Assembly (NCBI GenBank): GCA_040398425.1
Contig: JBBATZ010000011.1
Location: 14,798-78,797 of the forward strand
Length of the DNA: 64,000 bases
From: UBA7672 sp040398425
GTDB lineage: Bacteria > Pseudomonadota > Alphaproteobacteria > Caulobacterales > Hyphomonadaceae
Direction of reading: 5' to 3'
A model generated the notes under the pieces. The model ran no database searches. It was not told the origin of the DNA and worked only from the letters and a program-made list of their open reading frames with translations. Below are positions 1 through 8,241 of this stretch, in pieces. Position 1 is the stretch's first letter; every line of letters starts with the position of its first letter. The position numbers and the translations under genes were made by a program.

Positions 1-430
1 CATAGCGGCGGGACATTTCCATTCTGAGGTCGGCGGAGATCACGGTCTTGCCGACGGGGTTGAGGATGGTATCGAGCGAGCGGAAGATCGCTAGGGCGGC
101 GGGGATGCCGATGATGGTGAGGCAAAGCCCGAGCGCCTGGAAGACGAGGAAGAAGCACGCGACGAGGCCGAATGGCAGCCAGAGCAGCGTGACGAACCAT
201 CCCCACACGACCCAGACGGGGTTCTGGCTCAGCGGCGTGCCGAGGTCGCTGGCGTCGACGAGGCGGTTGCCGAAGGGGGCGAGGTAGAAGCGGCCGAGCT
301 CGAACAGGCCTGCGCCGAGCGGGGCACCGACGATGGTCAGCGTGAAGAAGGCTCCTAGCAGGAACATGTAGAGCGCGGAGAGGAATCCCAGGAACGGGAT
401 GTGCCAGAGGATGTTGCCGAGGAGGCGCAT
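1..430 (-). CDS. YccF-family inner membrane protein (C-terminus outside window)
   Basis: Reading leftward from an ATG at 430 gives 143 open codons that run off the window edge, so the C-terminus is missing. The translation opens MRLLGNILWHIPFLGFLSAL and has three strongly hydrophobic stretches (about residues 5-35, 70-95 and 98-115). The pattern GIPAALAIFRSLDTILNPVG near the end matches the repeated membrane motif of YccF/DUF307 proteins, which have no firm biochemical function. There is no strong Shine-Dalgarno before the ATG, so the start is moderately sure. It faces away from the genes to its right. Confidence 0.7.
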   Translation of the reverse strand, partial: MRLLGNILWHIPFLGFLSALYMFLLGAFFTLTIVGAPLGAGLFELGRFYLAPFGNRLVDASDLGTPLSQNPVWVVWGWFVTLLWLPFGLVACFFLVFQALGLCLTIIGIPAALAIFRSLDTILNPVGKTVISADLRMEMSRRY

Positions 431-473
431 GGGGAGGGTCCGGCTTGGGGGGGGGTCTTCATCTCCTGGAGAA

Positions 474-538
474 GGCCCCCTCCGGCTGACGTGCAAGGCA
501 CGTCAGCCACCTCCTCCGCGCTTCGGGCAGTGGAGGAC
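474..538. repeat. Palindromic dispersed repeat, copy 1
   Basis: An 11-bp perfect inverted repeat (484-494 with 498-508, loop 495-497) sits between a CCCCCTCCG block and a CCACCTCCTCC block and is followed by a TGGAGGA block. The same framework with different hairpin sequence recurs at 27130-27187, so this looks like an intergenic repeat family. It may also help terminate the Lrp-type gene transcribed toward it. Confidence 0.6.
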
Positions 539-556
539 CATGCGGACGGTCCGGAG

Positions 557-1057
557 TTAGCGGTCCTGGGTCGGTACGTAGGGGGAGATGAGGCCGAGAG
601 GGGCGGCGGTGGTGCGCTTGGTGACGTTGACGATGATGCGGGACTGGATGTCCGACACCAGGCCGAGGGCCAGGATCTTGTCGCGCAGGAAATTATCGTA
701 GGCGTGCATGTCGGTGGTGACGATGCGCATCACATAGTCGACGGCGCCGGTGACGGTCATGCACTCGATGACTTCGGGCCATTTGCGCACGGCTTGCTCA
801 AACTTCTCGAGATTTTCGCGCGAGGGCAGTTGGAGTTTGACGTTGGCCACGACTTCGAAGTTCAATCCCAACTTGTCGTAGTTGAGAAGCGTGACACGGC
901 GCGCGATGATGCCCTGTTCTTCCATGCGCTTGATGCGTCGCCAGCAGGGGCTGGAGGACAGGCCGACCTTTTCGGCGATCTCGGCCACGGAGAGGGCCGC
1001 GTCGCGCTGAATCAGGTCGAGGATTTTTGCGTCGATGGCGTCGAGTTCAACGGCCAT
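557..1057 (-). CDS. Lrp/AsnC-family transcriptional regulator
   Basis: A 166-residue protein with the classic Lrp layout. An N-terminal winged helix-turn-helix spans roughly residues 3-60 (LSVAEIAEKVGLSSSPCWRR is the recognition region). It is followed by the RAM ligand-binding/oligomerisation domain (VIECMTVTGAVDYVMRIVT, about 85-155). I start at the ATG at 1057, not the longer frame, because AAGGA lies just upstream and homologs begin near MAVELDAIDAKIL. It is divergent from the indolepyruvate oxidoreductase at 1198, and the gap holds palindromes suited to a dimeric regulator. The inference is a local, amino-acid-responsive regulator of that gene and of itself. The effector cannot be read from sequence. 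Confidence 0.92.
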   Translation of the reverse strand: MAVELDAIDAKILDLIQRDAALSVAEIAEKVGLSSSPCWRRIKRMEEQGIIARRVTLLNYDKLGLNFEVVANVKLQLPSRENLEKFEQAVRKWPEVIECMTVTGAVDYVMRIVTTDMHAYDNFLRDKILALGLVSDIQSRIIVNVTKRTTAAPLGLISPYVPTQDR

Positions 1058-1124
1058 TTTTTGCTGTCCTTGGTCGAGTATGTGGTGATTTATTGCCGCT
1101 GTACTGCCAGATCGCGCACCGAAT

Positions 1125-1162
1125 GGCAAATACTTCCTGCGATATTGAGCAATATATTTGCC
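1125..1162. promoter_or_regulatory. Candidate Lrp-type operator between divergent genes
   Basis: Two nested palindromes lie in the 140-bp divergent gap. GGCAAATA (1125-1132) is mirrored exactly by TATTTGCC (1155-1162), and inside it ATATTG (1142-1147) is mirrored by CAATAT (1150-1155). AT-rich dyads in GC-rich DNA beside an Lrp gene are typical of Lrp-family binding sites. The role is inferred. Confidence 0.55.
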
Positions 1163-1197
1163 GTGGCCATATATAGACCCGCCCGGAGGCGCACGAC

Positions 1198-4100
1198 TTG
1201 AAGCACGGTAGCCCTGTATCAGGCGGGATCTCCCTCGACGACAAGTACCTTCTCGAGGGGGGGCGCGCTTTCATGACCGGCATCCAGGCGCTGGTGCGCC
1301 TGCCCCTGGACCGCAAGAGGCTCGACCGGAAATCGGGCCTCAATACGGCAGGGTTCATTTCGGGCTATCGCGGCTCGCCGCTGGGTGGCTACGATCAGCA
1401 GATCCGGGCCGCCGGCAAGCTGATGGAGGCTCACGACGTGAAGTTGTGGGAGGGGCTGAACGAGGACCTCGGCGCAACGGCCGTGTGGGGCTCGCAGCAG
1501 ACGCACCTGTTTCCGGGCGCGAAGTTCGATGGCGTATTCGGCATCTGGTACGGCAAGGCACCAGGCGTCGATCGTACGGGCGATGTGTTCAAGCATGCCA
1601 ACATGGCGGGGACCGATCCCAAGGGCGGCGTGCTGGCTCTTTGTGGTGATGATCCGAACTCGAAATCGTCGACGCTGGCCTCGCAATCCGAGTTCGCGAT
1701 GATCGATGCGGAGATGCCTGTGCTGGCGCCGGCTTCGATCCAGGAAGTGCTCGACTACGGCATGATCGGCTGGGAGCTGTCGCGGTATTCCGGGCTGTGG
1801 GTCTCGATGATCTGCCTCGCGGATACGATGGATTCAGGCGCAGTCGTTGAGGTGGGGCTGCAGCGCTATCATACGGTGCGGCCGACGGACTTTGTCATTC
1901 CCGAAGGCGGGCTTGGTCCGCGCATGGGCGACACGCCGCTGGGCAAGGAAGCAAGGTTGCGGACGCTGAAGATCCCGGCGGCGCAGGCCTTCGTGCGGGC
2001 CAATGGTCTCGACAAGGCGCTGCTGACGGGCAAGTCGAAGAAGCTAGGCGTGATCGTGGCCGGGCAGGCTGCGCGCGATGTCTACGAAGCGCTGGGCGCG
2101 ATGGGATTGGCGCCGGAACAGGCTGCGGATCTCGGCGTCTCGATCTTCAAGGTCGCGATGCCGTGGCCGCTGGAGCCGACGGCGATCCGCGATTTCTGCC
2201 GCGGGTTCGAGCGCGTGCTGGTGATCGAGCACAAGCGGGCGATCATCGAGCCGCAGCTGAAGGACATTCTCTATCACCTGCCGGATGCCGAGCGTCCGCT
2301 GGTGGAAGGCAAGAAGGATCGCGATGGCGCGCCCCTGCTGTCAGACATCGCCTCGCTCTCGACGGCGGACATTGCCACAGCCCTGGTGGGACGTTTGCCG
2401 GCGGGCGCTCATACGTCGAAGGCGGAGGCTTACTTCTCGAAGGTGAGAGGCGCGCAGCAGGCTGTTGCGGGCATGAACCAGATCAATACGCGCAAGCCGC
2501 ACTTCTGTTCGGGCTGTCCGCACAACACGTCGACAACGCTGCCGGAAGGCTCGCGCGCGCTGGCGGGCATCGGCTGTCACTACATGGCGACGTTCACGCC
2601 GGAGCGCCGGACGGACATGCACACGCAGATGGGCGGCGAGGGCACGCCGTGGATCGGGCAGAGCCCGTTCACCGACGAGAAGCATGTATTCGTGAACCTC
2701 GGCGACGGCACCTATTCGCACTCGGGATCGCTCGCTATTCGGGCTGCAATCTCGGGCAAGGTCAACGCGACCTACAAGATTCTCTACAACGACGCCGTCG
2801 CCATGACGGGCGGGCAGCAGGTGGAGTCGGGCCAGACGGTTCCGCAGATCGCGCGACAGGTGGAGGCGGAGGGCGTCAAGACGATCGTGATCGTGGCGGA
2901 TGATCCGACGCGCTATGCGAGCGTGTCGGACCTGCCGGAAGGCACGCGGATCTTCGATCGCAAGAAGCTGGAAGAAGTTCAGATCGAGCTGCGCGAAACG
3001 CCGGGCGTCTCCGTGCTGATCTATGACCAGGTGTGCGCGACAGAGAAGCGCCGGCGCATCAAGCGCGGCAAGATGGAAGCGCCGACCAAGCGCGTGTTCA
3101 TCAACCCGTCGGTGTGCGAAGGCTGCGGCGATTGTTCGGTGAAGTCGAACTGCCTGTCGGTCGAGCCGGTGGAAACCGAATACGGTCGCAAGCGGCAGAT
3201 CAATCAATCGACGTGCAACACGGACTATTCGTGCATCGAGGGCTTCTGCCCGTCATTCGTGACCGTCACGGGCGGCGACCGGAAGTCGGATGCTGAGCGG
3301 ACGCCGGCGGCGTTCGACGTGTCCGGCCTGCCGACGCCGGTTCTGCCGCAACTGACGCATGAAGCCTGGAATGTGGTGTTCACAGGCGTTGGCGGCACGG
3401 GCGTGACCACTGTGGCGGCAGTGCTCGCCATGGCGGCGCACGTTGATGGCATGGCGTCGCAGACACTGGACATGACGGGCCTTGCGCAGAAGGGCGGGCC
3501 GGTGTTGAGCCACGTTCGCTTTGCGCTGGATCCCGATGACATCAAGGCAGGCAAGACGCCGCCGGCTTCGGCCGACGTGATCATCGCGTGCGACCTGGTT
3601 GTGGCGTCTTCGGGCGATGCGCTGGTTATGTTCGACAAAGCGCGCACGTCCGTGGTCGCGAACCATGACGTTACGCCGACGAAGGAAATCATCGAGAACC
3701 GCAATGTGCGGTTCGATCCGGACCTGCTGACGGCGCGCGTGCGGTCGCGGGCCAAGAGCTTTGCGGCGACGAATGCGGAAGCGCTGGCTGAGCATCACTT
3801 CGGAGATGCGATCTATACCAACATGATCATGCTGGGCATGGCCTACCAGAATGGCCTGATCCCGATTTCGGAAGCCGCGATCAAGGAAGCGAACAGGCTC
3901 AACAAGGTGAAGGTGAAGGAGAACGCGGCGGCGTTCGACCTGGGGCGGATTGCGGCGGTGACCCCGGACGCAGTACAGGCGGCGGCCCCGAAGCGGCCGG
4001 AGATCGAACCACTGAAGCTCGACGAACTGATCGCGCGTCGGGCGGAGATGCTGAAGGCTTACCAGAACGAGGCCTATGCCGACATGTACGAGGCGCGGGT

Positions 4101-4671
4101 CGCGCGCGTGCGGGCGGCGGAGAGCAATCTCGGTCTCGGCGACAAGCTGTCGACGGCGGCGGCGACGTACCTGTCGAAGCTGATGGCCTACAAGGACGAG
4201 TATGAAGTCGCGCGGCTGTATACGCGTCCAGAGTACAAGCAGGCGGTGGAAGACCAGTTCGGCAAGGGCACGAAGCTGACCTTCCTGCTGGCGCCGCCGA
4301 TGATCTCTAAGAAGAACCACAAGGGCGAGCTGACCAAGACGTCGTTCGGCCCCTGGATGATGATGGGCTTCAAGATCCTCAAGAACCTGAAGGGTCTGCG
4401 CGGTGGCGCGTTCGACATCTTCGGCAAGACCGAAGAGCGGAAAATAGAGCAGCGGCTGCGCGATGAATATCTTGAGCGGCTGGAGAAGCTGTCATCCGGG
4501 CTGACGGCCGAGAACCACGCGCTTGCTGTTGAGATTGCGACGATCCCTGACGAGATCCGCGGCTATGGCCATGTGAAGGAGAAGGCTGTCGCTGTTGCCG
4601 AGAAGAAGCTGGCGGCGCTGATGGCGAAGTGGAATGCCGGACCGGCTCCGCGGATGCAGGCGGCGGAATAG
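1198..4671 (+). CDS. Indolepyruvate ferredoxin oxidoreductase, fused alpha/gamma type
   Basis: An 1157-residue one-chain 2-oxoacid:ferredoxin oxidoreductase. It oxidatively decarboxylates aryl- (or branched-) pyruvates formed by transamination, using thiamine diphosphate and Fe-S clusters. The pyrimidine-binding domain is N-terminal. A thiamine-diphosphate domain carries CSGCPHN near residue 437. A cysteine cluster (CEGCGDC, near 640, with more Cys to about 690) suits a 4Fe-4S cluster. A gamma-type domain begins at VVFTGVGGTGVTT near 725. Length matches the fused proteobacterial form. The start is TTG at 1198, supported by GGAGG at 1185-1189 with an 8-base gap and no ATG or GTG nearby in frame. 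It probably serves aromatic amino-acid catabolism under the divergent Lrp regulator. Confidence 0.93.
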   Translation: MKHGSPVSGGISLDDKYLLEGGRAFMTGIQALVRLPLDRKRLDRKSGLNTAGFISGYRGSPLGGYDQQIRAAGKLMEAHDVKLWEGLNEDLGATAVWGSQQTHLFPGAKFDGVFGIWYGKAPGVDRTGDVFKHANMAGTDPKGGVLALCGDDPNSKSSTLASQSEFAMIDAEMPVLAPASIQEVLDYGMIGWELSRYSGLWVSMICLADTMDSGAVVEVGLQRYHTVRPTDFVIPEGGLGPRMGDTPLGKEARLRTLKIPAAQAFVRANGLDKALLTGKSKKLGVIVAGQAARDVYEALGAMGLAPEQAADLGVSIFKVAMPWPLEPTAIRDFCRGFERVLVIEHKRAIIEPQLKDILYHLPDAERPLVEGKKDRDGAPLLSDIASLSTADIATALVGRLPAGAHTSKAEAYFSKVRGAQQAVAGMNQINTRKPHFCSGCPHNTSTTLPEGSRALAGIGCHYMATFTPERRTDMHTQMGGEGTPWIGQSPFTDEKHVFVNLGDGTYSHSGSLAIRAAISGKVNATYKILYNDAVAMTGGQQVESGQTVPQIARQVEAEGVKTIVIVADDPTRYASVSDLPEGTRIFDRKKLEEVQIELRETPGVSVLIYDQVCATEKRRRIKRGKMEAPTKRVFINPSVCEGCGDCSVKSNCLSVEPVETEYGRKRQINQSTCNTDYSCIEGFCPSFVTVTGGDRKSDAERTPAAFDVSGLPTPVLPQLTHEAWNVVFTGVGGTGVTTVAAVLAMAAHVDGMASQTLDMTGLAQKGGPVLSHVRFALDPDDIKAGKTPPASADVIIACDLVVASSGDALVMFDKARTSVVANHDVTPTKEIIENRNVRFDPDLLTARVRSRAKSFAATNAEALAEHHFGDAIYTNMIMLGMAYQNGLIPISEAAIKEANRLNKVKVKENAAAFDLGRIAAVTPDAVQAAAPKRPEIEPLKLDELIARRAEMLKAYQNEAYADMYEARVARVRAAESNLGLGDKLSTAAATYLSKLMAYKDEYEVARLYTRPEYKQAVEDQFGKGTKLTFLLAPPMISKKNHKGELTKTSFGPWMMMGFKILKNLKGLRGGAFDIFGKTEERKIEQRLRDEYLERLEKLSSGLTAENHALAVEIATIPDEIRGYGHVKEKAVAVAEKKLAALMAKWNAGPAPRMQAAE

Positions 4672-4769
4672 CCACGGTTGTTGCCACCCATCTGTCAGCA
4701 ACGACTTCGCGCGCAATTGCACGAACTCTCCGGCGTGCCATGCTTGCTCGGGCAGACATGGAGGCGCGA

Positions 4770-5174
4770 ATGCATGCAGGCGGATGTCATTGCGGAGCAG
4801 TGCGGTATGAGGCGAGCATTCTGCCAGAGCGCCACTCCGTCTGCTGCTGCAGAGATTGCACGCGGACGGCCGGTGCGCCGATGGTCAGCTGGGCCATTTA
4901 TCCGAAGGATGCGGTGAAGGTTATAAAGGGCGAGCCCAAGTCGCGCGCATCCTCAGATCATGCGGAGCGGTTCTTCTGCGGCGCATGCGGGACGGGCCTG
5001 TTCTATGTCAGCGAGACCTATCTTCCGGGCAAGATTGATGTCGCCAGTGCGACGCTGGATGATCCGGATGTAATCGGTCCACCCACAGCTGTGGTGCAGA
5101 CAGCAGAGCGGATCGGCTGGGCGGCGGACATTCACACCTCGCCTGCGTTCCCGCGCTATCCGGGAATGGGCTAG
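4770..5174 (+). CDS. GFA/CENP-V zinc-fold protein
   Basis: A 134-residue protein of the GFA superfamily (glutathione-dependent formaldehyde-activating-like, CENP-V fold). The zinc-binding cysteines are visible: CHCGA near residue 6, CCCRDC near 27 and FCGACGTG near 70. I chose the ATG at 4770, with GGAGG 5 bases upstream, over the longer frame from 4629 that overlaps the previous gene. Most family members have no proven substrate, and formaldehyde activation should not be assumed although true formaldehyde genes lie 4 kb away. Its 3' end overlaps the convergent SemiSWEET gene by 4 bases. Confidence 0.85.
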   Translation: MHAGGCHCGAVRYEASILPERHSVCCCRDCTRTAGAPMVSWAIYPKDAVKVIKGEPKSRASSDHAERFFCGACGTGLFYVSETYLPGKIDVASATLDDPDVIGPPTAVVQTAERIGWAADIHTSPAFPRYPGMG

Positions 5175-5446
5175 TTAGCGCCGTCGCCATACCTCAGGCG
5201 CAGCACGACGATGGCGATCGACAAGCACAGGCAGATCGCGTTGGACAGGGCTATCGGCCAAGAGCCGAGCAAGAAGCCGTAGGTTGTCCAAAGCAGGAAC
5301 GCGGTGACGGTTACACCGAACATCTTGAGGGACACGCCTTCGGCTGACCGCTCCTTCAGGCTCTTGCCGATCTGAGGCAGGAAGCTGACCATCGAACACA
5401 TGCCGGCAAATACGCCGACTATGTTGATGATCAGCTCTGGCTCCAC
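5171..5446 (-). CDS. SemiSWEET-type sugar transporter (PQ-loop, one triple-helix bundle)
   Basis: A 91-residue protein with three predicted membrane helices (about 5-25, 40-60, 64-85) and the signature LPQI after helix 1, as in bacterial SemiSWEETs (MtN3/PQ-loop), which dimerise to move sugars by facilitated diffusion. The start is GTG at 5446. It lies 7 bases after the hemerythrin gene on the same strand, so the two are probably cotranscribed and this gene translated by coupling. The substrate is unknown. Confidence 0.85.
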   Translation of the reverse strand: MEPELIINIVGVFAGMCSMVSFLPQIGKSLKERSAEGVSLKMFGVTVTAFLLWTTYGFLLGSWPIALSNAICLCLSIAIVVLRLRYGDGAN

Positions 5447-5453
5447 GTGGCGA

Positions 5454-6035
5454 CTACGCCGTCGCGGATTCGACAGGGTGGCCGACTTTCAGTTCAACAC
5501 CGCGCATGGAGCGGGTTTCGGGCGTCGGGATACCGGAGGCCTTGTACGCCTTCATCAGCTCCGCCTTGCGCGCAGCAAGCTGTTCGCCGAGCGCCATCAT
5601 GTCGACGCCAGCTTTCTTCGCCTGGGCGAAGATGCCATCGCGCTGCTCTTCTTCCTTCACGTGGTGCTTGATCTCTTCCGAGAGTACTTTGACCTTGGCG
5701 TCATAAAAGTCCTCTTCCGGCGTGCCTGCAAGGAGTTCGCCGATCAGGACCTTTGCGCCGTCATGCTCGACATAGGCCTCGTCGAGCATGTCGTCTTCAA
5801 CCTGGCCCTTAACGCCGGGATAGAAGATTTCTTCCTCGATGGTGGCGTGGATGGTGAGCCCCATGCAGATCTGCTGCGCGACTTTGGCCTTCGCGGATTT
5901 GCTTTTGGAATTCTCATATGTTGCAAACAGGTCTTCGACCTTGCGATGATCCGCCTTGAGTAGCGCTGCGGCGTCCATGGATTTGGCCTTGCCAGAGTTC
6001 GATTTCGAACCGTTCGTTTTCTTCGCAGTAGCCAT
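5454..6035 (-). CDS. Hemerythrin HHE-domain protein
   Basis: A 193-residue cytoplasmic protein. A lysine/serine-rich N-terminal tail (about 1-20) leads into a hemerythrin-like four-helix bundle with the metal-ligand pattern: DHRKVEDLF near residue 30, HATIEEEIFYP near 63, and HHVKEEEQRDG near 120. Such proteins bind a di-iron site and are linked to oxygen or nitric-oxide sensing or iron storage; the exact role here is open. I start at the ATG at 6035, preceded by AGGAGGAG. It is the first gene of a likely pair with the SemiSWEET gene. Confidence 0.88.
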   Translation of the reverse strand: MATAKKTNGSKSNSGKAKSMDAAALLKADHRKVEDLFATYENSKSKSAKAKVAQQICMGLTIHATIEEEIFYPGVKGQVEDDMLDEAYVEHDGAKVLIGELLAGTPEEDFYDAKVKVLSEEIKHHVKEEEQRDGIFAQAKKAGVDMMALGEQLAARKAELMKAYKASGIPTPETRSMRGVELKVGHPVESATA

Positions 6036-6216
6036 GTTTTTCTCCTCCTGATGCGCCTGATCACGGGCGCGGTTTCGCCATTCCAAGAACGGCTCACGGC
6101 TCTAGAACTCGCGACGGCGGCTTTCGGTGCAGCCCAGCACGAGATAATCAGCAGTTGCGGTGGGATCTCACGGGCGGGATGACAAGTTTCAGGTTTTGCG
6201 GGTAGTGCTCACCGTC

Positions 6217-7341
6217 ATGGAGACTTTCGACGCAGACGTGGTGGTGATTGGCGCAGGAGCTGTGGGGCTCAGCTGCGCGCGAGCGCTGGCGCTGAAGGGG
6301 CGGGACGTCCTGGTGCTGGAGGCGGCGGGGGCGATAGCCACGGAAACGTCTTCGCGCAATTCCGAGGTAATTCATGCGGGGCTCTACTATGCGACGGGCT
6401 CGCTGAAGGCGCGGTTGTGCGTGGAGGGACGGCGCAAGCTTTATGCGTACTGCGCGGCGCACGGGGTTGAGGCGCATCGCTGCGGGAAGCTGGTCGTCGC
6501 GGTCGACGATGGCGAGGCTGCGGCGACGCCGGCGCTGCTGAAGCGCGCGCTGGAGAACGGGGTTGAGGATATCCGGCTGATCGATGGCGCGGAGGCGCGG
6601 CGGCTGGAGCCGGCGCTCAGCCCCGAGGTGCGGGTGGCGATACATTCCGAAGCGAGCGGGCTGTTCGACAGCCACGCCTATTTCCTGGCGCTACAGGGGG
6701 AGTTCGAGGATCGCGGCGGGTCACTGGTGCTGAATTCGCCGGTGGTGCGTGGCGAGGTTGTGAAAAACGGCATCGCGATCGAGACGGGCGGCGAGAGCCC
6801 TGTGCGCGTTATCGCGCGGACGGTGGTGAACGCGGCGGGCCACAACGCGCTGCCGATGGCGCGCAGCATTGCAGGCGGACCGGCCTATGACGGCATGCGG
6901 ATGCACTGGGTGAAGGGGTCATACTTCACGGCGAGTGGACGGGCGGCGTTCGCGCGACTGATCTATCCGATGCACAATCAGGCGACGCAGGGATTGCACC
7001 TCGCAATCGACCTGGGAGGGCGAACGCGGCTCGGCCCTGATGCTGAGTGGCTGTCGGATGAACTATCGCCGCCGTTTGACTATGTGGTGGATCCGGCGCG
7101 GGCCGTGCACTTCTACAATGAGGTGCGGCGATACTGGCCCGGACTGAAGGATGGCGCGTTGTCGCCCGACTACTCGGGCGTCCGGCCCAAGATCGTCGCC
7201 AAGGGCGAACCGAGCGCGGACTTCCTCATCGACGGGCCGGAGCGCCATGGCGTTGCGGGGCTGGTCAACCTGATCGGCATTGAAAGCCCGGGTCTTACGT
7301 CCTCGCTCGCGATTGGGGAGCTGGTGGCGTCGCTGGTTTGA
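6217..7341 (+). CDS. lhgO: L-2-hydroxyglutarate oxidase-like FAD oxidoreductase
   Basis: A 374-residue DAO-family flavoenzyme. The dinucleotide-binding motif GAGAVGLSCA is at the N-terminus (about residues 10-20). The stretch SSRNSEVIHAGLYY near 45 is the hallmark of the LhgO/L2HGDH branch, followed by CGKLVVAVDD. Family members oxidise L-2-hydroxyglutarate to 2-oxoglutarate and pass electrons to quinones or oxygen. The ATG at 6217 fits the family N-terminus; no good ribosome site is visible, so the start is less certain. A rho-independent hairpin lies at 7455-7483. A related glycerol-3-phosphate or sarcosine oxidase-like enzyme is possible but less likely. Confidence 0.85.
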   Translation: METFDADVVVIGAGAVGLSCARALALKGRDVLVLEAAGAIATETSSRNSEVIHAGLYYATGSLKARLCVEGRRKLYAYCAAHGVEAHRCGKLVVAVDDGEAAATPALLKRALENGVEDIRLIDGAEARRLEPALSPEVRVAIHSEASGLFDSHAYFLALQGEFEDRGGSLVLNSPVVRGEVVKNGIAIETGGESPVRVIARTVVNAAGHNALPMARSIAGGPAYDGMRMHWVKGSYFTASGRAAFARLIYPMHNQATQGLHLAIDLGGRTRLGPDAEWLSDELSPPFDYVVDPARAVHFYNEVRRYWPGLKDGALSPDYSGVRPKIVAKGEPSADFLIDGPERHGVAGLVNLIGIESPGLTSSLAIGELVASLV

Positions 7342-7454
7342 GGCTGGCGCCAAAATGCCCCGAGCTAGCGACAATCCATTACACACGTCCCGCGCGCGAC
7401 CTGAGATAAGCGAGCCGAGCAGGCCCGTCCCCCCAACCCAGGGTCTGGTCGGGT

Positions 7455-7483
7455 AAAGGCGCAGGGCAACCTGCGCCTTTTTT
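7455..7483 (+). terminator. Rho-independent terminator
   Basis: A perfect 11-bp stem (7455-7465 with 7470-7480, loop GCAA) runs straight into six T residues (7478-7483). It lies 114 bases after the L-2-hydroxyglutarate oxidase stop, so it may end that transcript or a short independent RNA in the gap. Confidence 0.85.
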
Positions 7484-7556
7484 CGCGCGGCGCCGGCGAG
7501 CTTACGGGGCTCAAACGACTGAGTTCAGGCGATTTTTGGGAGAGCTGCGGCGTGTC

Positions 7557-7585
7557 TTGCGCTGGCCGCAAGCCGCGCGTATACC
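7557..7585 (+). promoter_or_regulatory. Sigma-70-type promoter of the CAT-anticodon tRNA
   Basis: TTGCGC (7557-7562) and TATACC (7580-7585) are 17 bases apart, and the tRNA begins 16 bases after the -10 box. The same -35 hexamer occurs before tRNA-Pro. Confidence 0.65.
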
Positions 7586-7600
7586 GCGCGCCTCGACTTT

Positions 7601-7677
7601 GGTGGGATAGCTCAGCTGGTTAGAGCGCAGGACTCATAATCCTGAGGTCCCCGGTTCGATCCCGGGTCCCACTACCA
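7601..7677 (+). tRNA. tRNA with CAT anticodon (Met elongator or Ile2)
   Basis: A 77-nt cloverleaf with encoded CCA. The anticodon stem CAGGA/TCCTG encloses CTCATAA (anticodon CAT), and the T arm is CCCGG-TTCGATC-CCGGG. The anticodon stem lacks the three G:C pairs of initiator tRNA, so it is elongator Met or the lysidine-modified Ile2 species. The first acceptor pair is a G-T wobble. Confidence 0.95.
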
Positions 7678-7725
7678 TCGTCGCCCGGGCGAACAATCAA
7701 ACCGAAATTACGTATCACATGCAAG

Positions 7726-7752
7726 AAAACGGCCCGGATACTCTCCGGGCCG
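7726..7752 (-). terminator. Rho-independent terminator of the H-NS-like gene
   Basis: A perfect 9-bp stem (7730-7738 with 7744-7752, 5-base loop), read on the minus strand, is followed by TTTTC. It lies 25 bases after the stop of the gene at 7777. Confidence 0.85.
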
Positions 7753-7776
7753 CGTGATATTCATTCTGAGCGAACG

Positions 7777-8115
7777 CTATTTGACGAGGAATTTTTCCCG
7801 TTTCTCGCCTTTGCGTTCGAGCGTGCGCAGCCATTTCGGCGTCGGGCCGCGACCCGTATAGGTCTCGCCATTCGGGCCGACATACTTCGCCTTGAGCTTG
7901 ATGCCCTTGTCCGAGCGCTGGCGGCGGCCGCCCTGGCCTTTGCCAACCAGCTCGTTGAGGCTGAATCCTTCAGCAACCGCAAGCTGTTTCAGCTTCTGCA
8001 GCGTCTCCTGACGGGCTTCGTCTTTCTTGCCCTGGATGGCGCGGTTCACGCGCGCCAGCAGTTCGTTGAGATCGGTAAGCGACAGTCCGTCGATGTTTGG
8101 CAGTTTCGCAGCCAT
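7777..8115 (-). CDS. H-NS histone-like nucleoid protein
   Basis: A 112-residue protein. An N-terminal helical oligomerisation region (about 10-60) precedes the C-terminal H-NS DNA-binding domain, recognisable as YVGPNGETYTGRGPTPKWL near residues 78-97 with the TGRGPTPKW core. This is the compact alphaproteobacterial HvrA-like form, which silences AT-rich DNA. The ATG at 8115 has AAGGGG upstream. It is a stand-alone unit with its own terminator. Confidence 0.92.
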   Translation of the reverse strand: MAAKLPNIDGLSLTDLNELLARVNRAIQGKKDEARQETLQKLKQLAVAEGFSLNELVGKGQGGRRQRSDKGIKLKAKYVGPNGETYTGRGPTPKWLRTLERKGEKREKFLVK

Positions 8116-8241
8116 ACGCAGCCCCTTGTATGTCTTAGTCTGGTTCAGCCCGGTCCCAACGCGAATCGCAACATACGGGGAGAACTCTAATGTCCAAACA
8201 ATGATCGTTCTCTGTGGCTGAATGTTAATTTTGAAGCGAAT

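Noticed and set aside
484..508. Strong hairpin as a simple rho-independent terminator
   Set aside because: No T-run follows on either strand, and it belongs to a longer repeat framework, so I list it as a repeat.
401..1201. 266-codon plus-strand frame over the Lrp gene
   Set aside because: It is the antisense shadow of the well-supported Lrp-type gene and shows no family motif.
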